64,000 nucleotides of DNA from Microglena sp. YARC (lineage: Eukaryota; Chlorophyta; Chlorophyceae; Chlamydomonadales; Chlamydomonadaceae). The notes under the pieces are model-generated. The model had not been told where the DNA came from, did not search any database, and was given only the letters and a program-made list of their open reading frames with translations. Each line of letters begins with the position of its first letter. Position 1 is the first letter of the stretch. The stretch lies in contig CM039466.1 of the NCBI GenBank assembly GCA_022414725.1, forward strand, positions 34,539,506 to 34,603,505, given 5' to 3'. A program made the position numbers and the translations under genes. Below are positions 53,921 to 64,000 of the stretch, piece after piece.

Positions 53921-54900
53921 CTAAAACAATGAATCCTGGGTTGACTGTAACACCCCAGCCATACGCAGTATCAAGCTAGACCAGTGTTCAAGATCATCAC
54001 TTACCCATTCGGCAACGGCTACATCATCACATGGGCTTGACCCGAGTAATCCACCAGGGACGACAGGAGGCGTCGGAATTATCGACACCCGCGAGCCATC
54101 CGAGGTGGTCGGAGGTTGGCGACTATTAGTCAATGGACCTGGTCCAGGTACCACTATGATCGAAGGCTGTCTAAATCCTAAAGCTTCACCGCTAAAACGT
54201 GGCACAGAGGAGGGCCTGGCGACCCCCTGAGATTCGGCTAAGATTATAGTTGGATATCCAACTCCCCCCCGCCCTAAAACTTCACACACAATACAGCAAG
54301 ATCAGGCCCTGGTCTAGAATGCAACAATGATACATCCAGCCAGGCCAGCCAACAACAATTGGGGTTGTTAAAGGGCGTAGGGAATTACCGGTAACACGTA
54401 ACATATCACCGTTTGATGACAGGAGGGATGCAAGCGGGCACGGGGACCCATACTAAAGGGAGAACCCAGGAAGACAGTTTAGAACTGAACTGGAGATAGA
54501 GAGTACATCACTACTCACTACTAACTGGCGCAACATTGGAAACCCAAAATATAATAACCCTTACTCACCAGGGAATACCCAACCAGTCTACCAAATAATG
54601 CCTTTCTAACTAGCTTGTTGCGTGACTGCCCAATACTAAGATTACATAGCAAGGGCAACCAAACAAACGCAACAACGACACATCAGGTGCAACCCCAAAG
54701 AAAAGCTCCGAAGGAGTCTTGTCTCCCTAGATGAACACGCGATTGCGAAGATAACACACTAGCATGTGAGTAGTGTCATCATCAACAACTCATGCATGCC
54801 CCAACTAATCGAGATCAACCATGCCTCTATACCACTTAACTAAAAAATTCCTAAGCCCTATCAGAACTCAAACACTTGAAACCCAAACTCACGTAGCTAA
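53921..54900 (-). pseudogene. L1 pol relic (integrase region and linker)
   Basis: 53921-54289 translates to a linker with SRQPPTTSDGS, GSSPCDDVAVA and DDLEHWS, all shared with L2 pol. 54360-54900 aligns at DNA level with the L2 integrase region (about 59650-60300) but has many stops and gaps. Confidence 0.8.
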
Positions 54901-55779
54901 GGCATACACCTAAGGGGGGAACCAGGGGCACGGGAAGACAAAGTAGTAACCTCTGTCGAACCACGGAACGCACCCAGGGGTCACAAGGAGCCTAAGAGAG
55001 AAAAATATCCACCAAGATATCATGCCAAAGATCCTCCACGGCCGCTGGACTAGGGCCAGGACGGCGTCCACGTCGGCCTGTAGCATGGGCGAAGTCCGGC
55101 GCTGCGAGACCTGGGATCACAGAAGGTGGGGAAGCGTTAGGTCGAAGTCGAGATTTGAGGTATGGGAAAAAGGAGACGAGAATGACAGTGCAGCAAGTCA
55201 CACCTGGTGCAGAAAATCGCACCAATGGCAGAAAATCGCAAATCGCAAGGGCAGAATTCGAACATTTATCGCTAGGATGCGAAGAGCAGAGCCGAGGCAT
55301 GTAAAGGTCCTAATATCCCGCCGTCGATGATCAGTCAATCCCAAGTCCCCCCCTCTATCGCTCGACTCACCCGGTTGGGGGTAGAGGGAGCAGCACCCGT
55401 AGTGGTGCTGACCATACCCCCCTGCTTCCTACCACCTCCAGAATCTCCAGGTCCAGACGCGTAGGTCGTCCTCCTCTGGCGAATCCTACGGCAGTGCCGG
55501 CGATCCGCCAGTTTTGATCGAAAAATTTCTCCAGAAGGTAGCACAGAGCCACTAGAGCGCAAGCTCATGCCAGGAGCCGACCGTCGGCTGGGCAGAGCAA
55601 AGGGGGCAAAGACGACGTAGACATCAGCAGGGAGCTTGGTCGGCTTGGCAACCTCCGGTATGCAGGCAGAGCCTCAAACACCGGAGAAAGGTTAGCGACG
55701 TCAAGGACGCGAGCAGACGAAGACGGGGTATCTCCACCGATGTCCAGGCTAGTCGCCGACTTGAGTCTGCACGTCACAG
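54901..55779. other. L1 interior without recognised coding
   Basis: About 0.9 kb with short open frames on both strands. It may be degenerate gag, but I see no motif that proves it. Confidence 0.4.
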
Positions 55780-56073
55780 TCATCTACGACAGACGGGAGG
55801 AGGCGACAGACGGCAGGGGAGGAAAAGGAAGAGAAGATGGAGGAATGACCGGGGGGGGGTTACTTCCACGATGGCGGAAGGACTCTCATGACCGCTAGCA
55901 GAGGCAGCTGGTGCACAAACGTCTAGCCAATCATCAAGAGGAGCCGTTCCTCCGTTGGAAGGATTGGTCGCAGCCATCGCTGAGAATGATACTGCGCATC
56001 CCGCGCGTCCAGGAAAGACCATCCATGTCATGGAGTTTCTCAAAATGGCGGGAGGTCCTCGCGGAAGTTGCAT
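55780..56073 (-). pseudogene. L1 gag N-terminal relic
   Basis: Starts MQLPRGPPA and carries DWLDVCAPAASASGHESPSA, matching MQLPRGPAAG and DWLDDCAPAASAAGEESPSA at the L2 gag start. Between the two, the best match to L2 jumps frame. Confidence 0.75.
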
Positions 56074-56110
56074 CGCAAAGCAGTGGTAGTAAATGAAGGG
56101 CCGTATAACC

Positions 56111-56408
56111 TATCAGCTTGGATAACACTCCGGAGAGTGGACTTTGTGTGTGCAGCACGCCAATCTATAAATGCGGAGACGAGAATAAGTTACAAGCACA
56201 GGAGACCCATTAAGGGGCACCAGTGGAGGAAAGGGGGCGGTAGCCTGGAACCTGATCAGGGTACAGGCTAGACAGCGCGTGTCAGAAGAACCGATGACGC
56301 AGTCAACAGGAAGCTGACATAGTACTGACAGGACCGATAGTTCTAAGGGAGTACACAAGGAGTCACCAAGACATAAAACAAGCGAGAGCACCGCTATTCA
56401 GGCTGATA
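56111..56408 (-). repeat. L1 right LTR
   Basis: TATCAGCTTGGATAACAC to CAGGCTGATA, 298 bases. The ends are inverted (TATCAGC / GCTGATA), and it is clearly homologous to the L2 LTR. Confidence 0.85.
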
Positions 56409-56855
56409 TCTGCTTCCTCGACTTTTTGGCTTGGATTTGACTCCTTCCAGTTATGAACAGCGAGGAAGCAATCAAATTGGTTTAGACCTCATTTTATCAT
56501 TTCATCATGTGCCTTCAAACAAAAATATTTTTGAGGCACCAATCAATGCGACAACATTTGTTTCAAAAAAGGGTATGCATGGTTAGCCACTTGCCGCCTC
56601 ACATCACATCACATCCATTGGGTGACTGTTTTGTGACAGTAGTCCCGTAGCTACCACCCCCACCTACTTGGGTACTAAACCGAGTAACAGTCATATTATT
56701 GTAACATTTGTTGTCTGTCTTAACGCAACTAGATGGGCGACTTGCCCACCTCTCCCTTTTTCATCTTCACGAGCTTAGCTTCAAACAATCACTGATTTGA
56801 TATTTGATAACACTCTGTTTGCACATGCATTGAGCAAATGAGCAATGCTCATATC

Positions 56856-57186
56856 TATCAGCTAGTAAGCACTCCGAAGAGTGGACAGAGATGTTGCAGC
56901 GGAACAGACGCGCCAATCTATACACGGAGACGAGAATAGCATTACAAGCACGGGAGACCCATGAAGGGGCACCAGTGGTGAAAGGGGGCGGCAGCCAGGA
57001 ACCTAACAGGGTACAGGCAGACCGGTGACGCAGCCAACAGGAAGCTGTCACTGAGTCACTCAAAGGATGACACAGTCTACGGGAAGCTGTCACCACGGGA
57101 AGCTGGCAGAGCCGATAGTTCTAAGGAAGTACATAAGTAGTCACCAAGTCATAAAACGCGTGAGAGCACCGCAATTCATGCTGACA
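56856..57186 (-). repeat. L2 3' LTR (left on the plus strand)
   Basis: 331 bases, TATCAGCTAGTAAGCACTCC to AATTCATGCTGACA. Preceded by ATATC. Directly inside lies the purine-rich CATAGGTGGAG (element sense), a plausible polypurine tract also present in L1. Confidence 0.92.
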
Positions 57187-57496
57187 CTCCACCTATGACA
57201 CAGGTGACATACAATACTACTTCTCCACCTATGGCACTGGGGACATAGAACTATATGTAACAGATTAAAAAAAAATCAAAGGACGCCGAAAAATCGAGAG
57301 AACTTCAAATGGAACCCAAAGGGTTATATGAAGGAATGAAACAAGGCAAAAACCAAAAATTTGCCAAGTTAGAAAGAGATGAAAACCGAATATCAAAGAT
57401 GGGTAACAACGGTATAGAAAACCCGATCCGGGAATAGGAACCTAATGCCAAACAATGATAACCAAAGAAACCGATGTAACCAGAAAAAAAATGACC

Positions 57497-60400
57497 CTAA
57501 GGAGAAGCGGTCATTCCAAGCATTCGGACAAACCTCCAGAACACAGCAGGATCAAGGGGCTTGGTGAAGGGGTCAGCACAGTTGTCCTTAGTGTTAACAT
57601 AGGCAACATCCAGTTGGCCATCCTCCACCAGCTCCTTGATGTAGTGATGAATAACATCAATGTGCTTGCTGCGAGGGGGGAGCTGCCAGTCATTGGCCCA
57701 ACTCAGAGACCCTAAGTTGTCACCCTGAATGGTAACCAGATCACAAGGCAGACCCAGATCTACCCTCAACTTCTTCAACCATTGCACCTCCCTGGCAGTC
57801 TGAGACAGGGCCTGATACTCAGCTTCACTAGAGCTAATGGCAACAGTGGGCTGCCTCTTGCTCATCCAGTTCACTACACACCCCCCAGCAAGCACAGCAA
57901 AGCCAGTCTGAGACCTCCTGTCAGACCCATCATCAGCAAAGGATGAGTCACTAAAGACAGTAAAAGAGAACTCAGGGCTGTGGGTGTAAGTGAGTCCCAG
58001 GTGGGAATGTGATCTCAAATACAAGAGCAAACGCTTGGCTGCCCCCCAGAGGGGGACGGTAGGGTGAGCAGAAAACCTGGACAGGTAGCTCACAGCAAAA
58101 GAAATATCAGGCCTGGTGCAAGTAGCCAGGTATAGAAAAGCACCTACAAGAGAGAGGTACTGGCTATTAGACGGCAGGGGGTCTCCAGGGGGGTCAGTAA
58201 CGGTGGACTTGGCCATGGGGGCAGCAAACTTGGGCTTGGCAGCAGCAGTAAGACCAAACTGCTCCACCAGATCAACAATGTAGGAGTGCTGGGAGAGGTT
58301 GATCTGAACACACCTGCCTTCAGAGTCAAGTGTAACAGCCATGTCCAAAGAGAGGAACTGAACCGGCACACCCATCTCTTTGACCTCCCAGCCAGATTTC
58401 TCCATAGCCTTGATCAGCAAAGCATACCTATCCAGCTCACTAAAAGCACAGATAAATCATCAACATAGGTCAGGACATAGCTCCACCCACCAATAGAATC
58501 CCTCCTAAAATACAGAGCAGGTTCTGCCTTGCACATAGTAAAGCCATGTGCAACCAAAACCCGCTTGACATCCCTACTCCAAGCCCTGGGCGCCTGCTTC
58601 AAACCATAAAGGGACTTGATCAGTTTGCACACAAGGGGAACACCGTTAGGACCAAGTACCTTAAAGCCCTCAGGCTGGTGGCAGTACAGGTCCAGACCAG
58701 GTTCAAGCTTAGCATTCAGAAATGCAGTCTTGATGTCCAGCTGCCGAACAAACATCTTCCTATGAGTGATGGCAGCCAGGAGCACCCTCAGACCTGCTTT
58801 AGAGGAGACGGGGGCATATACGTCATGAAAGTCCAGCCCAGGACGCTGCAGAAAACCACGGACCACAAAACGTGCCTTGAAGCGCAGAGAACCATCAACC
58901 CCAACCTTCTTCACAAATAACCACCTGCCAGACAGGATCCTCTGCTTAGGAGGCTGTGGAGTGAGTGCCCAAGTACCATGGGCATGAAGGGACGCCATCT
59001 CATCCTTCATAGCAAGGAGCCATTGATCCCTGTCAGGGTTGGTAGGAAGCATGGCAGCTTTATAGGTTAGTTCAGTGGAAGTGGAAATAGATGCTCCCAC
59101 GTACAAGCAGTTTACTTGTACATGAGCAGCGGGGGTATCAGCAGTATCAGCAGTAACCGGTAGTATAGCCCCCAGCGCAGAACTACTGCCCGGTTGAACA
59201 AGGCCGGCCTTATTTGCCTCTATCTCAACGAAGCCTGGGTCGACCGGAACACCCCAGCCATACGCAGTATCGGAACCAGACCAATGTTCAAGATCATCAC
59301 TTGCGCTATCGGCAACGGCTACATCATCACATGGGCTTGACCCGAATAATCCACCAGGGATGGCAGGAGGCGAAGGTACTAACAACACCTGCGAGCCATC
59401 CGAGGTGGTCGGAGGTTGGCGACTATTAGGCAATGGACCTGTAACAGGCTCCACTATGATCTGAGACTGCCTTAATCCTAGAGCTTCGCCGACGGAACTT
59501 GGCGCAGAGGAGGGCCTGGCGACCCCCTGAGATTCGGGTAAAATCTTATCTGAAGGAACTGCAGAATCCCGCCCGCCCAGTGCCTTCACACGCAATGCAG
59601 CACCATCAGCCCCTGACCTGGGACGCAAGGTCATCCCATGACCAGGGCAGCGGTCGACAATTGGGGTTAGCAAAGGGTCTAAGGAATTAACCGCAGACTC
59701 AGGCATGTGTCCGTTGATAGCGGCAGGGATGCGAGAGACATACGGAGACCCGTCATAAGGGGACAGCCCAGGAATACAGTTATAGCTAAACTGTTCATAG
59801 AAGAGTACATCACGATTCTCTACTACCTGGCGCAACTTAGGAACCCAAACAAAATAACCCTTACTCACCAGGGAATACCCAACTAGTCTACCAGATAACG
59901 CCCTTTCGTCTAGCTTGTTGCGCTTTTTCCCATTGACTAACGTGACGTAGCAAGGGCAACCAAACACACGCAACAACGACACATCAGGCACGACCCCAAA
60001 AAACAGCTCGTAAGGAGTCTTGTCTCCCTGATTGGGCAGCCGATTACGAAGGTAACAAGCAGCTAGGAAGGCATAGGGCCAAAAAGACTTAGCTAGTTTA
60101 GACTCCAGGTGGATGCTTCTAGCTACAGACTGCAAGACCCCATTGTACCTCTCCACAGTTGCATTCTGCTGTGCAGTGTATGCCAACGATAACTCATGCA
60201 CTGCCCCAACCGATATCAGCCAATCCTCGAACCACTTAACAATAAACTCCTTGGCCCTGTCAGATCTCAGACATTTAAAGGCAAACCCATGCAGCTGATT
60301 CATCCATCTGAGGATGATAGTTTGGACTGCTAAGGGAGCTTCATCCCTGGTCCTCAAGCACAATACCTCAGCATAGCCAGAGTATTGGTCTGTGAGGCAC

Positions 60401-61203
60401 AGAATATAAAACTCCCCACGCAGGCCCCTAATATGAACCGGTCCCATGATATCCAAGTGAAGCCGTTGGAGAGGTGCACGGATCTTAGTTTTGCTTTCTT
60501 TAGGAAAAGGGAGACGTTTGCCCTTAGCCTTCTGACAAGCATCACAAGGGATCTTAGCCAGTCTCTGCACTTGACCGAGAGTGAGGGGTAAGTTCTTAAC
60601 CATACCTTTCTTGACAAGGTTGTGCATGGCATCATAGCCGGGGTGACCCAACCGCCTATGCCACAGCCATGCAGGAGTGGTAGGGATAACAACTCCACCG
60701 TCCTCATCAACATCAAGTGCAAACGCTGGATAATCGTCAGCAACCCTGAAACAGCGACGGGTGGTGCCACAAGGCCTACATGCAAACTTGTAAACACCAT
60801 CACTGGAGGCAGGGAAAGACCAGAGAACAGAAGAGCCCTGAGTGGCAGTGCAACTAAGACTATCAAAAGAAACCTGGCAGTGGAGAGAATGAGCCACAGC
60901 ATTTACTGACAGGAGGTTCACCGGACAGTGAGGTATGTAGAGAACATCAGTGAGAGTGATTGATGTTGGTAACCAATCACTACATAACACAATGGATCCC
61001 ATACCCTCCGACCGTTGAACCACCCCATCACCAAATCGAACTGCAGGACCATTTGCAGAAGCCTTATACACAGTGAACAAAGACTTATCACCTGTGATGG
61101 ACATTCCAGCTCCAGAGTCCACATGCCAGACACCCTCAGATAGGCTCGGGCTACACACATTAGAGAACTTCGTAGTGCAAGAGAATAGGACAGAGCGTAC
61201 CTC
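57497..61203 (-). CDS. L2 pol: protease, integrase, reverse transcriptase, RNase H (one frameshift)
   Basis: Continues in the gag frame after the UAG at 61204. Order: aspartic protease with WHVDSGAG near 61120, GAG-pre-integrase with HRRLGH and CDACQKAKGK, and an integrase core with LHLDIMGP, LRSDRAKEF and NATVERYN (D, D, E). A Ser/Pro-rich linker follows, then reverse transcriptase with VRQLDIKTAFLNAKLE and TYVDDLSVLL. The frame shifts just after YVDDLSVLLV (near 58443) and continues to RNase H with FSDSSFADD, ISSSEAEYQALS and SKHIDVIHHYI, ending TAG at 57497. It encodes replication of the element through an RNA intermediate. The frameshift would stop synthesis before RNase H unless it is a sequencing error. 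Confidence 0.93.
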
Positions 61204-63375
61204 CTAGTTCTTGGACATGGCGTACCCGTCAATCTGAGCCTGCAAGGAGGACATCTGCTTACGAGTCAGCGAACCTGGAAGGGCCAAGGCAATGGGCACG
61301 GGTTCACTGCCCGGTACACCAGCCTTGGTCTTTCGCAGGTGCGGATGCTTCGTCCAGCATCGTTCCTCCGAGTGGGTCGTTTTGGAAGGACAGGGGCCCC
61401 AAGCGCAATCCAGGCGTCTCTTGGTAGCCCCGGAACCCTGAGCACCAGGCCCCCGGCCACGCTGGAAAGCAGCATTGGCAGGGACATGGGGAGGGTCGCG
61501 GGACCAACCAGGATGCCTGGGATCCGACTTGGGGAGAGACACATTCAAGAAATCTAACGACCTATATGCTGCAAGACAGGTCCAGTAATCAACAGGCAGC
61601 TTCTGATACAGCAACGTACCAAATTGTAGCCGCAGAGAGTCGAAGCGGGGGTGAGTGATACCCTGAACAATAGTGTACATGGCATGACGCTGAGTCTGTG
61701 GATACCCAGCACTGCGGAGGTCAGTGCACAAACAGCGGACCCTGCAAAAGAAATCATCCACATGCTCAGAATGGTCCATGGACGCACGTCGAAGCTCGAC
61801 GAGCATGAGAGGGACACGAGCGGCAAGGGCATCAGATTGCTGCCTCCGGATATGCAAAAAGATATCCCGAGGAGTGGCAAAGTCCTGATACACCTTGACC
61901 ATCGCATCCGTCATGTTCGCAAGCATCATGGTGAGACACATGAACTCCTGACGGTCCAGGGGCAGAGCACTAAAACCCAACAGTGCAGGATCTACACGAG
62001 ACTCACCATGAGAGGCCGAAGTTCCAGCAGCAGGAGCAGGGGAGAGAGATGCTAAAGACTTACGAACAGACAGAAAATACTCAGCCGCAAGACCAGCGTC
62101 ATACGCGCGCTGGTCATCTATGTTCCTAACCTCAGGCAGGGACCGCGCAAAACTCACTACCAGCTCGAAATCAGGCTCTACAGGACAGAGATGATGGGTA
62201 ACCTTCAACCACTGGTAACCCTTCAGATCAGCATTCCTACGCCCCACACCGCCAAACGTAACCCCATGAGCAGGAGGACATCTAATCCCCTCCGGAACAG
62301 GCCCTAGAAAAGACCGGCACTTGAGACCTAGCTCAGTGAATGCCATCACACGTCGAACACGACCCTTGAGATCAACATTAGCCTGAGTGGCGTGATAATC
62401 CATCCTACCGTACAAGATGCCATCCAGAGATCCAAGCTCGGATTGAGCTCGGCAGACAAGACGGAAGTCCCGCAGCAGTAGCACAGGAGGAGGTCCACCA
62501 GAGAGCAGATGCTCCCAAGAATCGCGAGACCGCGAAGTCAAGACTGGAGGGGGTGGGGGCCCTGGAGGGGGCAGATCCACAGGCGGGGAGAGGGGGGGCT
62601 CCATGGAGGGGCCAGCAGCAGAAGTGCGGGAAGCCGTAGCAGCAGCTTCTCGAGTACGAGTGTTGTAGCCAGAAAGACCTCGCTCCAGAGGGTTGGTGGT
62701 GGTGAAGGACGCAGAGCGTTGCAGCAAAGACGGCTTGGCCACCTCCGGGTAGACCGGTGGAAGTGGCACAAGCAGAGGTGCATGCAAAGGCGCTAGCGTA
62801 GGTGCAGGTGTAGGCAGAGGCGCCGACGGAATAGCAGGCTCAAACACTGGCGAAACAGGAGAAGTCTCAAAGACTCGAGTAGCAGTAGTCGGAGTCGCTC
62901 CACCGAAGTCGCCACTCTTAGCACTCTGCAAGTCCTCATAGTCGGAACGGTTGGCATCACAGTAGTCCTTGAACTCCTGCTCATCTTCAGTCAGGTAATC
63001 GTCAGACTGGCAGCCACCCCAGAACTGGGCAGTTGGCGGCACAGGACCCGAAGCATACTTGATGGACTGTGTCTGGAATTAGAACGTCCTCAACCTCAGC
63101 TGAGAGGCGTTGGACAAAAGGAGAAGGAGTCGGAAAGATGGAGGTATGACTGGGGGGGGGGTGGCTTCCACAATGGCGGAAGGAGACTCCTCTCCGGCAG
63201 CAGAGGCCGCTGGCGCGCAATCATCAAGCCAATCAGTAGGACGCCTAAACTTCGGAGGAAGAATAAGGTCGCAGCCATTGCTAATAATGACGCTGCGCAT
63301 GCCGCGCGACCAAGAAATCCCATTGTGTTCATTGAGTTTCTCAAAGCCGGCAGCAGGCCCTCGCGGAAGTTGCAT
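61204..63375 (-). CDS. L2 gag (with internal UAA)
   Basis: ATG at 63375 begins MQLPRGPAAGFEK. The frame meets UAA at 63079-63081, then stays open from about 63078 to UAG at 61204. The long part contains a retrotransposon gag region (QEFMCLTMMLANMTDAMVKV, FFCRVRCLCTDLRSAGYP) and a CCHC-like knuckle near the C-terminus (CAWGPCPSKTTHSEERC, spacing C-X4-C-X5-H-X4-C instead of the usual C-X2-C-X4-H-X4-C). A Pro/Ala-rich stretch precedes the gag core. The L1 relic supports coding upstream of the UAA. The true start of the functional gag is uncertain. Confidence 0.85.
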
Positions 63376-63411
63376 TGAAAAGCAGTGGTAGTAATGACGA
63401 ACCCAGTAACC

Positions 63412-63742
63412 TATCAGCTAGTAAGCACTCCGAAGAGTGGACAGAGATGTTGCAGCGGAACAGACGCGCCAATCTATACACGGAGACGAGAATAGCATTA
63501 CAAGCACGGGAGACCCATGAAGGGGCACCAGTGGTGAAAGGGGGCGGCAGCCAGGAACCTAACAGGGTACAGGCAGACCGGTGACGCAGCCAACAGGAAG
63601 CTGTCACTGAGTCACTCAAAGGATGACACAGTCTACGGGAAGCTGTCACCACGGGAAGCTGGCAGAGCCGATAGTTCTAAGGAAGTACATAAGTAGTCAC
63701 CAAGTCATAAAACGCGTGAGAGCACCGCAATTCATGCTGACA
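63412..63742 (-). repeat. L2 5' LTR (right on the plus strand)
   Basis: 331 bases, identical by eye to 56856-57186 and followed by ATATC. It carries the promoter of the element, but no TATA box is clear. Confidence 0.92.
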
Positions 63743-63747
63743 ATATC

Positions 63748-64000
63748 CGTTTAGGGTTTACATAAATTGCTGGAGTACCTAAAAAGCTAAAATACAAAAG
63801 TTATAAATAGGCTTTCAGCTCTTTTCAGTGATAAATTTGTTGTAGTATTCCGGAGCGTGTGCAAAGCACAGAGACGAGGGGAAGACGGTAAGGATAAGGT
63901 CTTTACAATTAGATAAGCATTCGATCAATGCGCTAGGAGAAAGTACTGGGATGCAGCGGTACCTCATGGTACCGGCATTAGTGTCCGTGCCATAGCTGGC
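63748..64000. other. Flank after L2, nothing recognised
   Basis: About 250 bases with no open frame over 60 codons, no recognised repeat and no clear match to the tandem units. Confidence 0.4.

Larger units (their letters stand above)
52214..56408 (-). mobile_element. Deleted copia-type LTR retrotransposon L1
   Basis: The LTR at the right (56111-56408, sense 5') and the LTR at the left (52214-52439, sense 3', truncated) differ at only two positions over the shared ~226 bases. The interior is about 3.7 kb. It keeps a gag N-terminal region (55780-56073), an integrase-region relic (about 54360-54900) and the pol linker (53921-54289), but no reverse transcriptase or RNase H. About 120 bases of unit sequence are missing at the left junction. 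Confidence 0.85.
50720..56855 (+). repeat. Truncated, invaded tandem unit U4
   Basis: The 3' flank of copy 4 aligns with the U1-U3 flanks at 51065-51560 (the cattccattattat..gcaggatgtacc landmark) and, after L1, at 56409-56600 (CTGCTTCC...GAGGCACCAATCAATGCGAC). No fifth gene copy follows. Alignment is lost after about 56600. Bases 56600-56855 hold nothing recognised. Confidence 0.75.
56856..63742 (-). mobile_element. Copia-type LTR retrotransposon L2
   Basis: Two 331-base LTRs (56856-57186 and 63412-63742), identical by eye, flanked by the 5-base duplication ATATC (56851-56855 and 63743-63747). LTR ends are TGTCAGC...GCTGATA in element sense. Internal order gag, protease, integrase, reverse transcriptase, RNase H identifies Ty1/copia. 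The open frame is interrupted by UAA at 63079-63081, UAG at 61204-61206 and a frameshift near 58443. A canonical initiator-Met primer site is not seen next to the 5' LTR. Confidence 0.95.

Noticed and set aside
54992..55330. Overlapping ~102-codon frames on both strands inside L1
   Set aside because: Short, without recognised motifs, inside a decayed retrotransposon.
57497..63375. A non-standard genetic code (UAA/UAG read as Gln) to explain stops in the copia element
   Set aside because: The host genes contain no in-frame UAA or UAG, and four of the nucleotidase genes end in conserved TAG with family-typical C-termini.

Overview
The window is nuclear DNA of a photosynthetic eukaryote, most likely a green alga. 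The reasons are spliceosomal GT-AG introns in every host gene, a plastid lipid-associated protein (PAP/fibrillin) gene, a plant-type 3'(2'),5'-bisphosphate nucleotidase (SAL1/HAL2-like) gene family, a Ty1/copia retrotransposon, tRNA-derived SINEs, and a very high load of micro- and minisatellites. The species cannot be named from the sequence alone.

Layout. (1) 1-6172: the 3' part of a PAP/fibrillin gene on the + strand (exons 2374-2526, 2883-3079, 4274-4493). It is preceded by a 17-copy, 86-bp array that carries its own splice acceptor, and followed by a 1.7-kb array that begins in its last codons. (2) 6173-8857: intergenic repeats (a tRNA-derived SINE and a hAT-like MITE). (3) 8858-26406: an intron-rich bisphosphate nucleotidase gene, here called BPNT-A. 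Nine exons join with consistent phases into about 401 codons with no internal stop. Most of its exons are bordered by tandem copies of their own splice junctions. (4) 26407-29278: intergenic. (5) 29279-50719: four further, intron-poor bisphosphate nucleotidase genes (copies 1-4) in head-to-tail repeat units of about 5.7 kb. Copy 3 has four single-base indels. Unit 3 carries a 2.8-kb insertion full of inverted repeats. (6) 50720-56855: the last, eroded unit, invaded by two hAT-like MITEs and a deleted copia element (L1). (7) 56856-63742: a copia element (L2, minus strand) with identical 331-bp LTRs and a 5-bp target duplication. (8) 63748-64000: unassigned.

Gene functions. All five nucleotidase genes encode the inositol-monophosphatase-fold enzyme that hydrolyses 3'-phosphoadenosine 5'-phosphate (PAP) to AMP, a by-product of sulfation and a stress signal in plants. 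BPNT-A has a transit-peptide-like N-terminus and copy 1 does not, so plastid and cytosolic forms are likely. The fibrillin gene is a neighbour with no evident mechanistic link.

The most unusual signal is that tandem repeats in the two intron-rich genes are registered to exon edges. Arrays upstream of an exon repeat 'intron end + AG + exon start', and arrays downstream repeat 'exon end + GT + intron start'. Several interspersed families can be defined inside the window from target-site duplications and, in two cases, from empty sites in the paralogous units.
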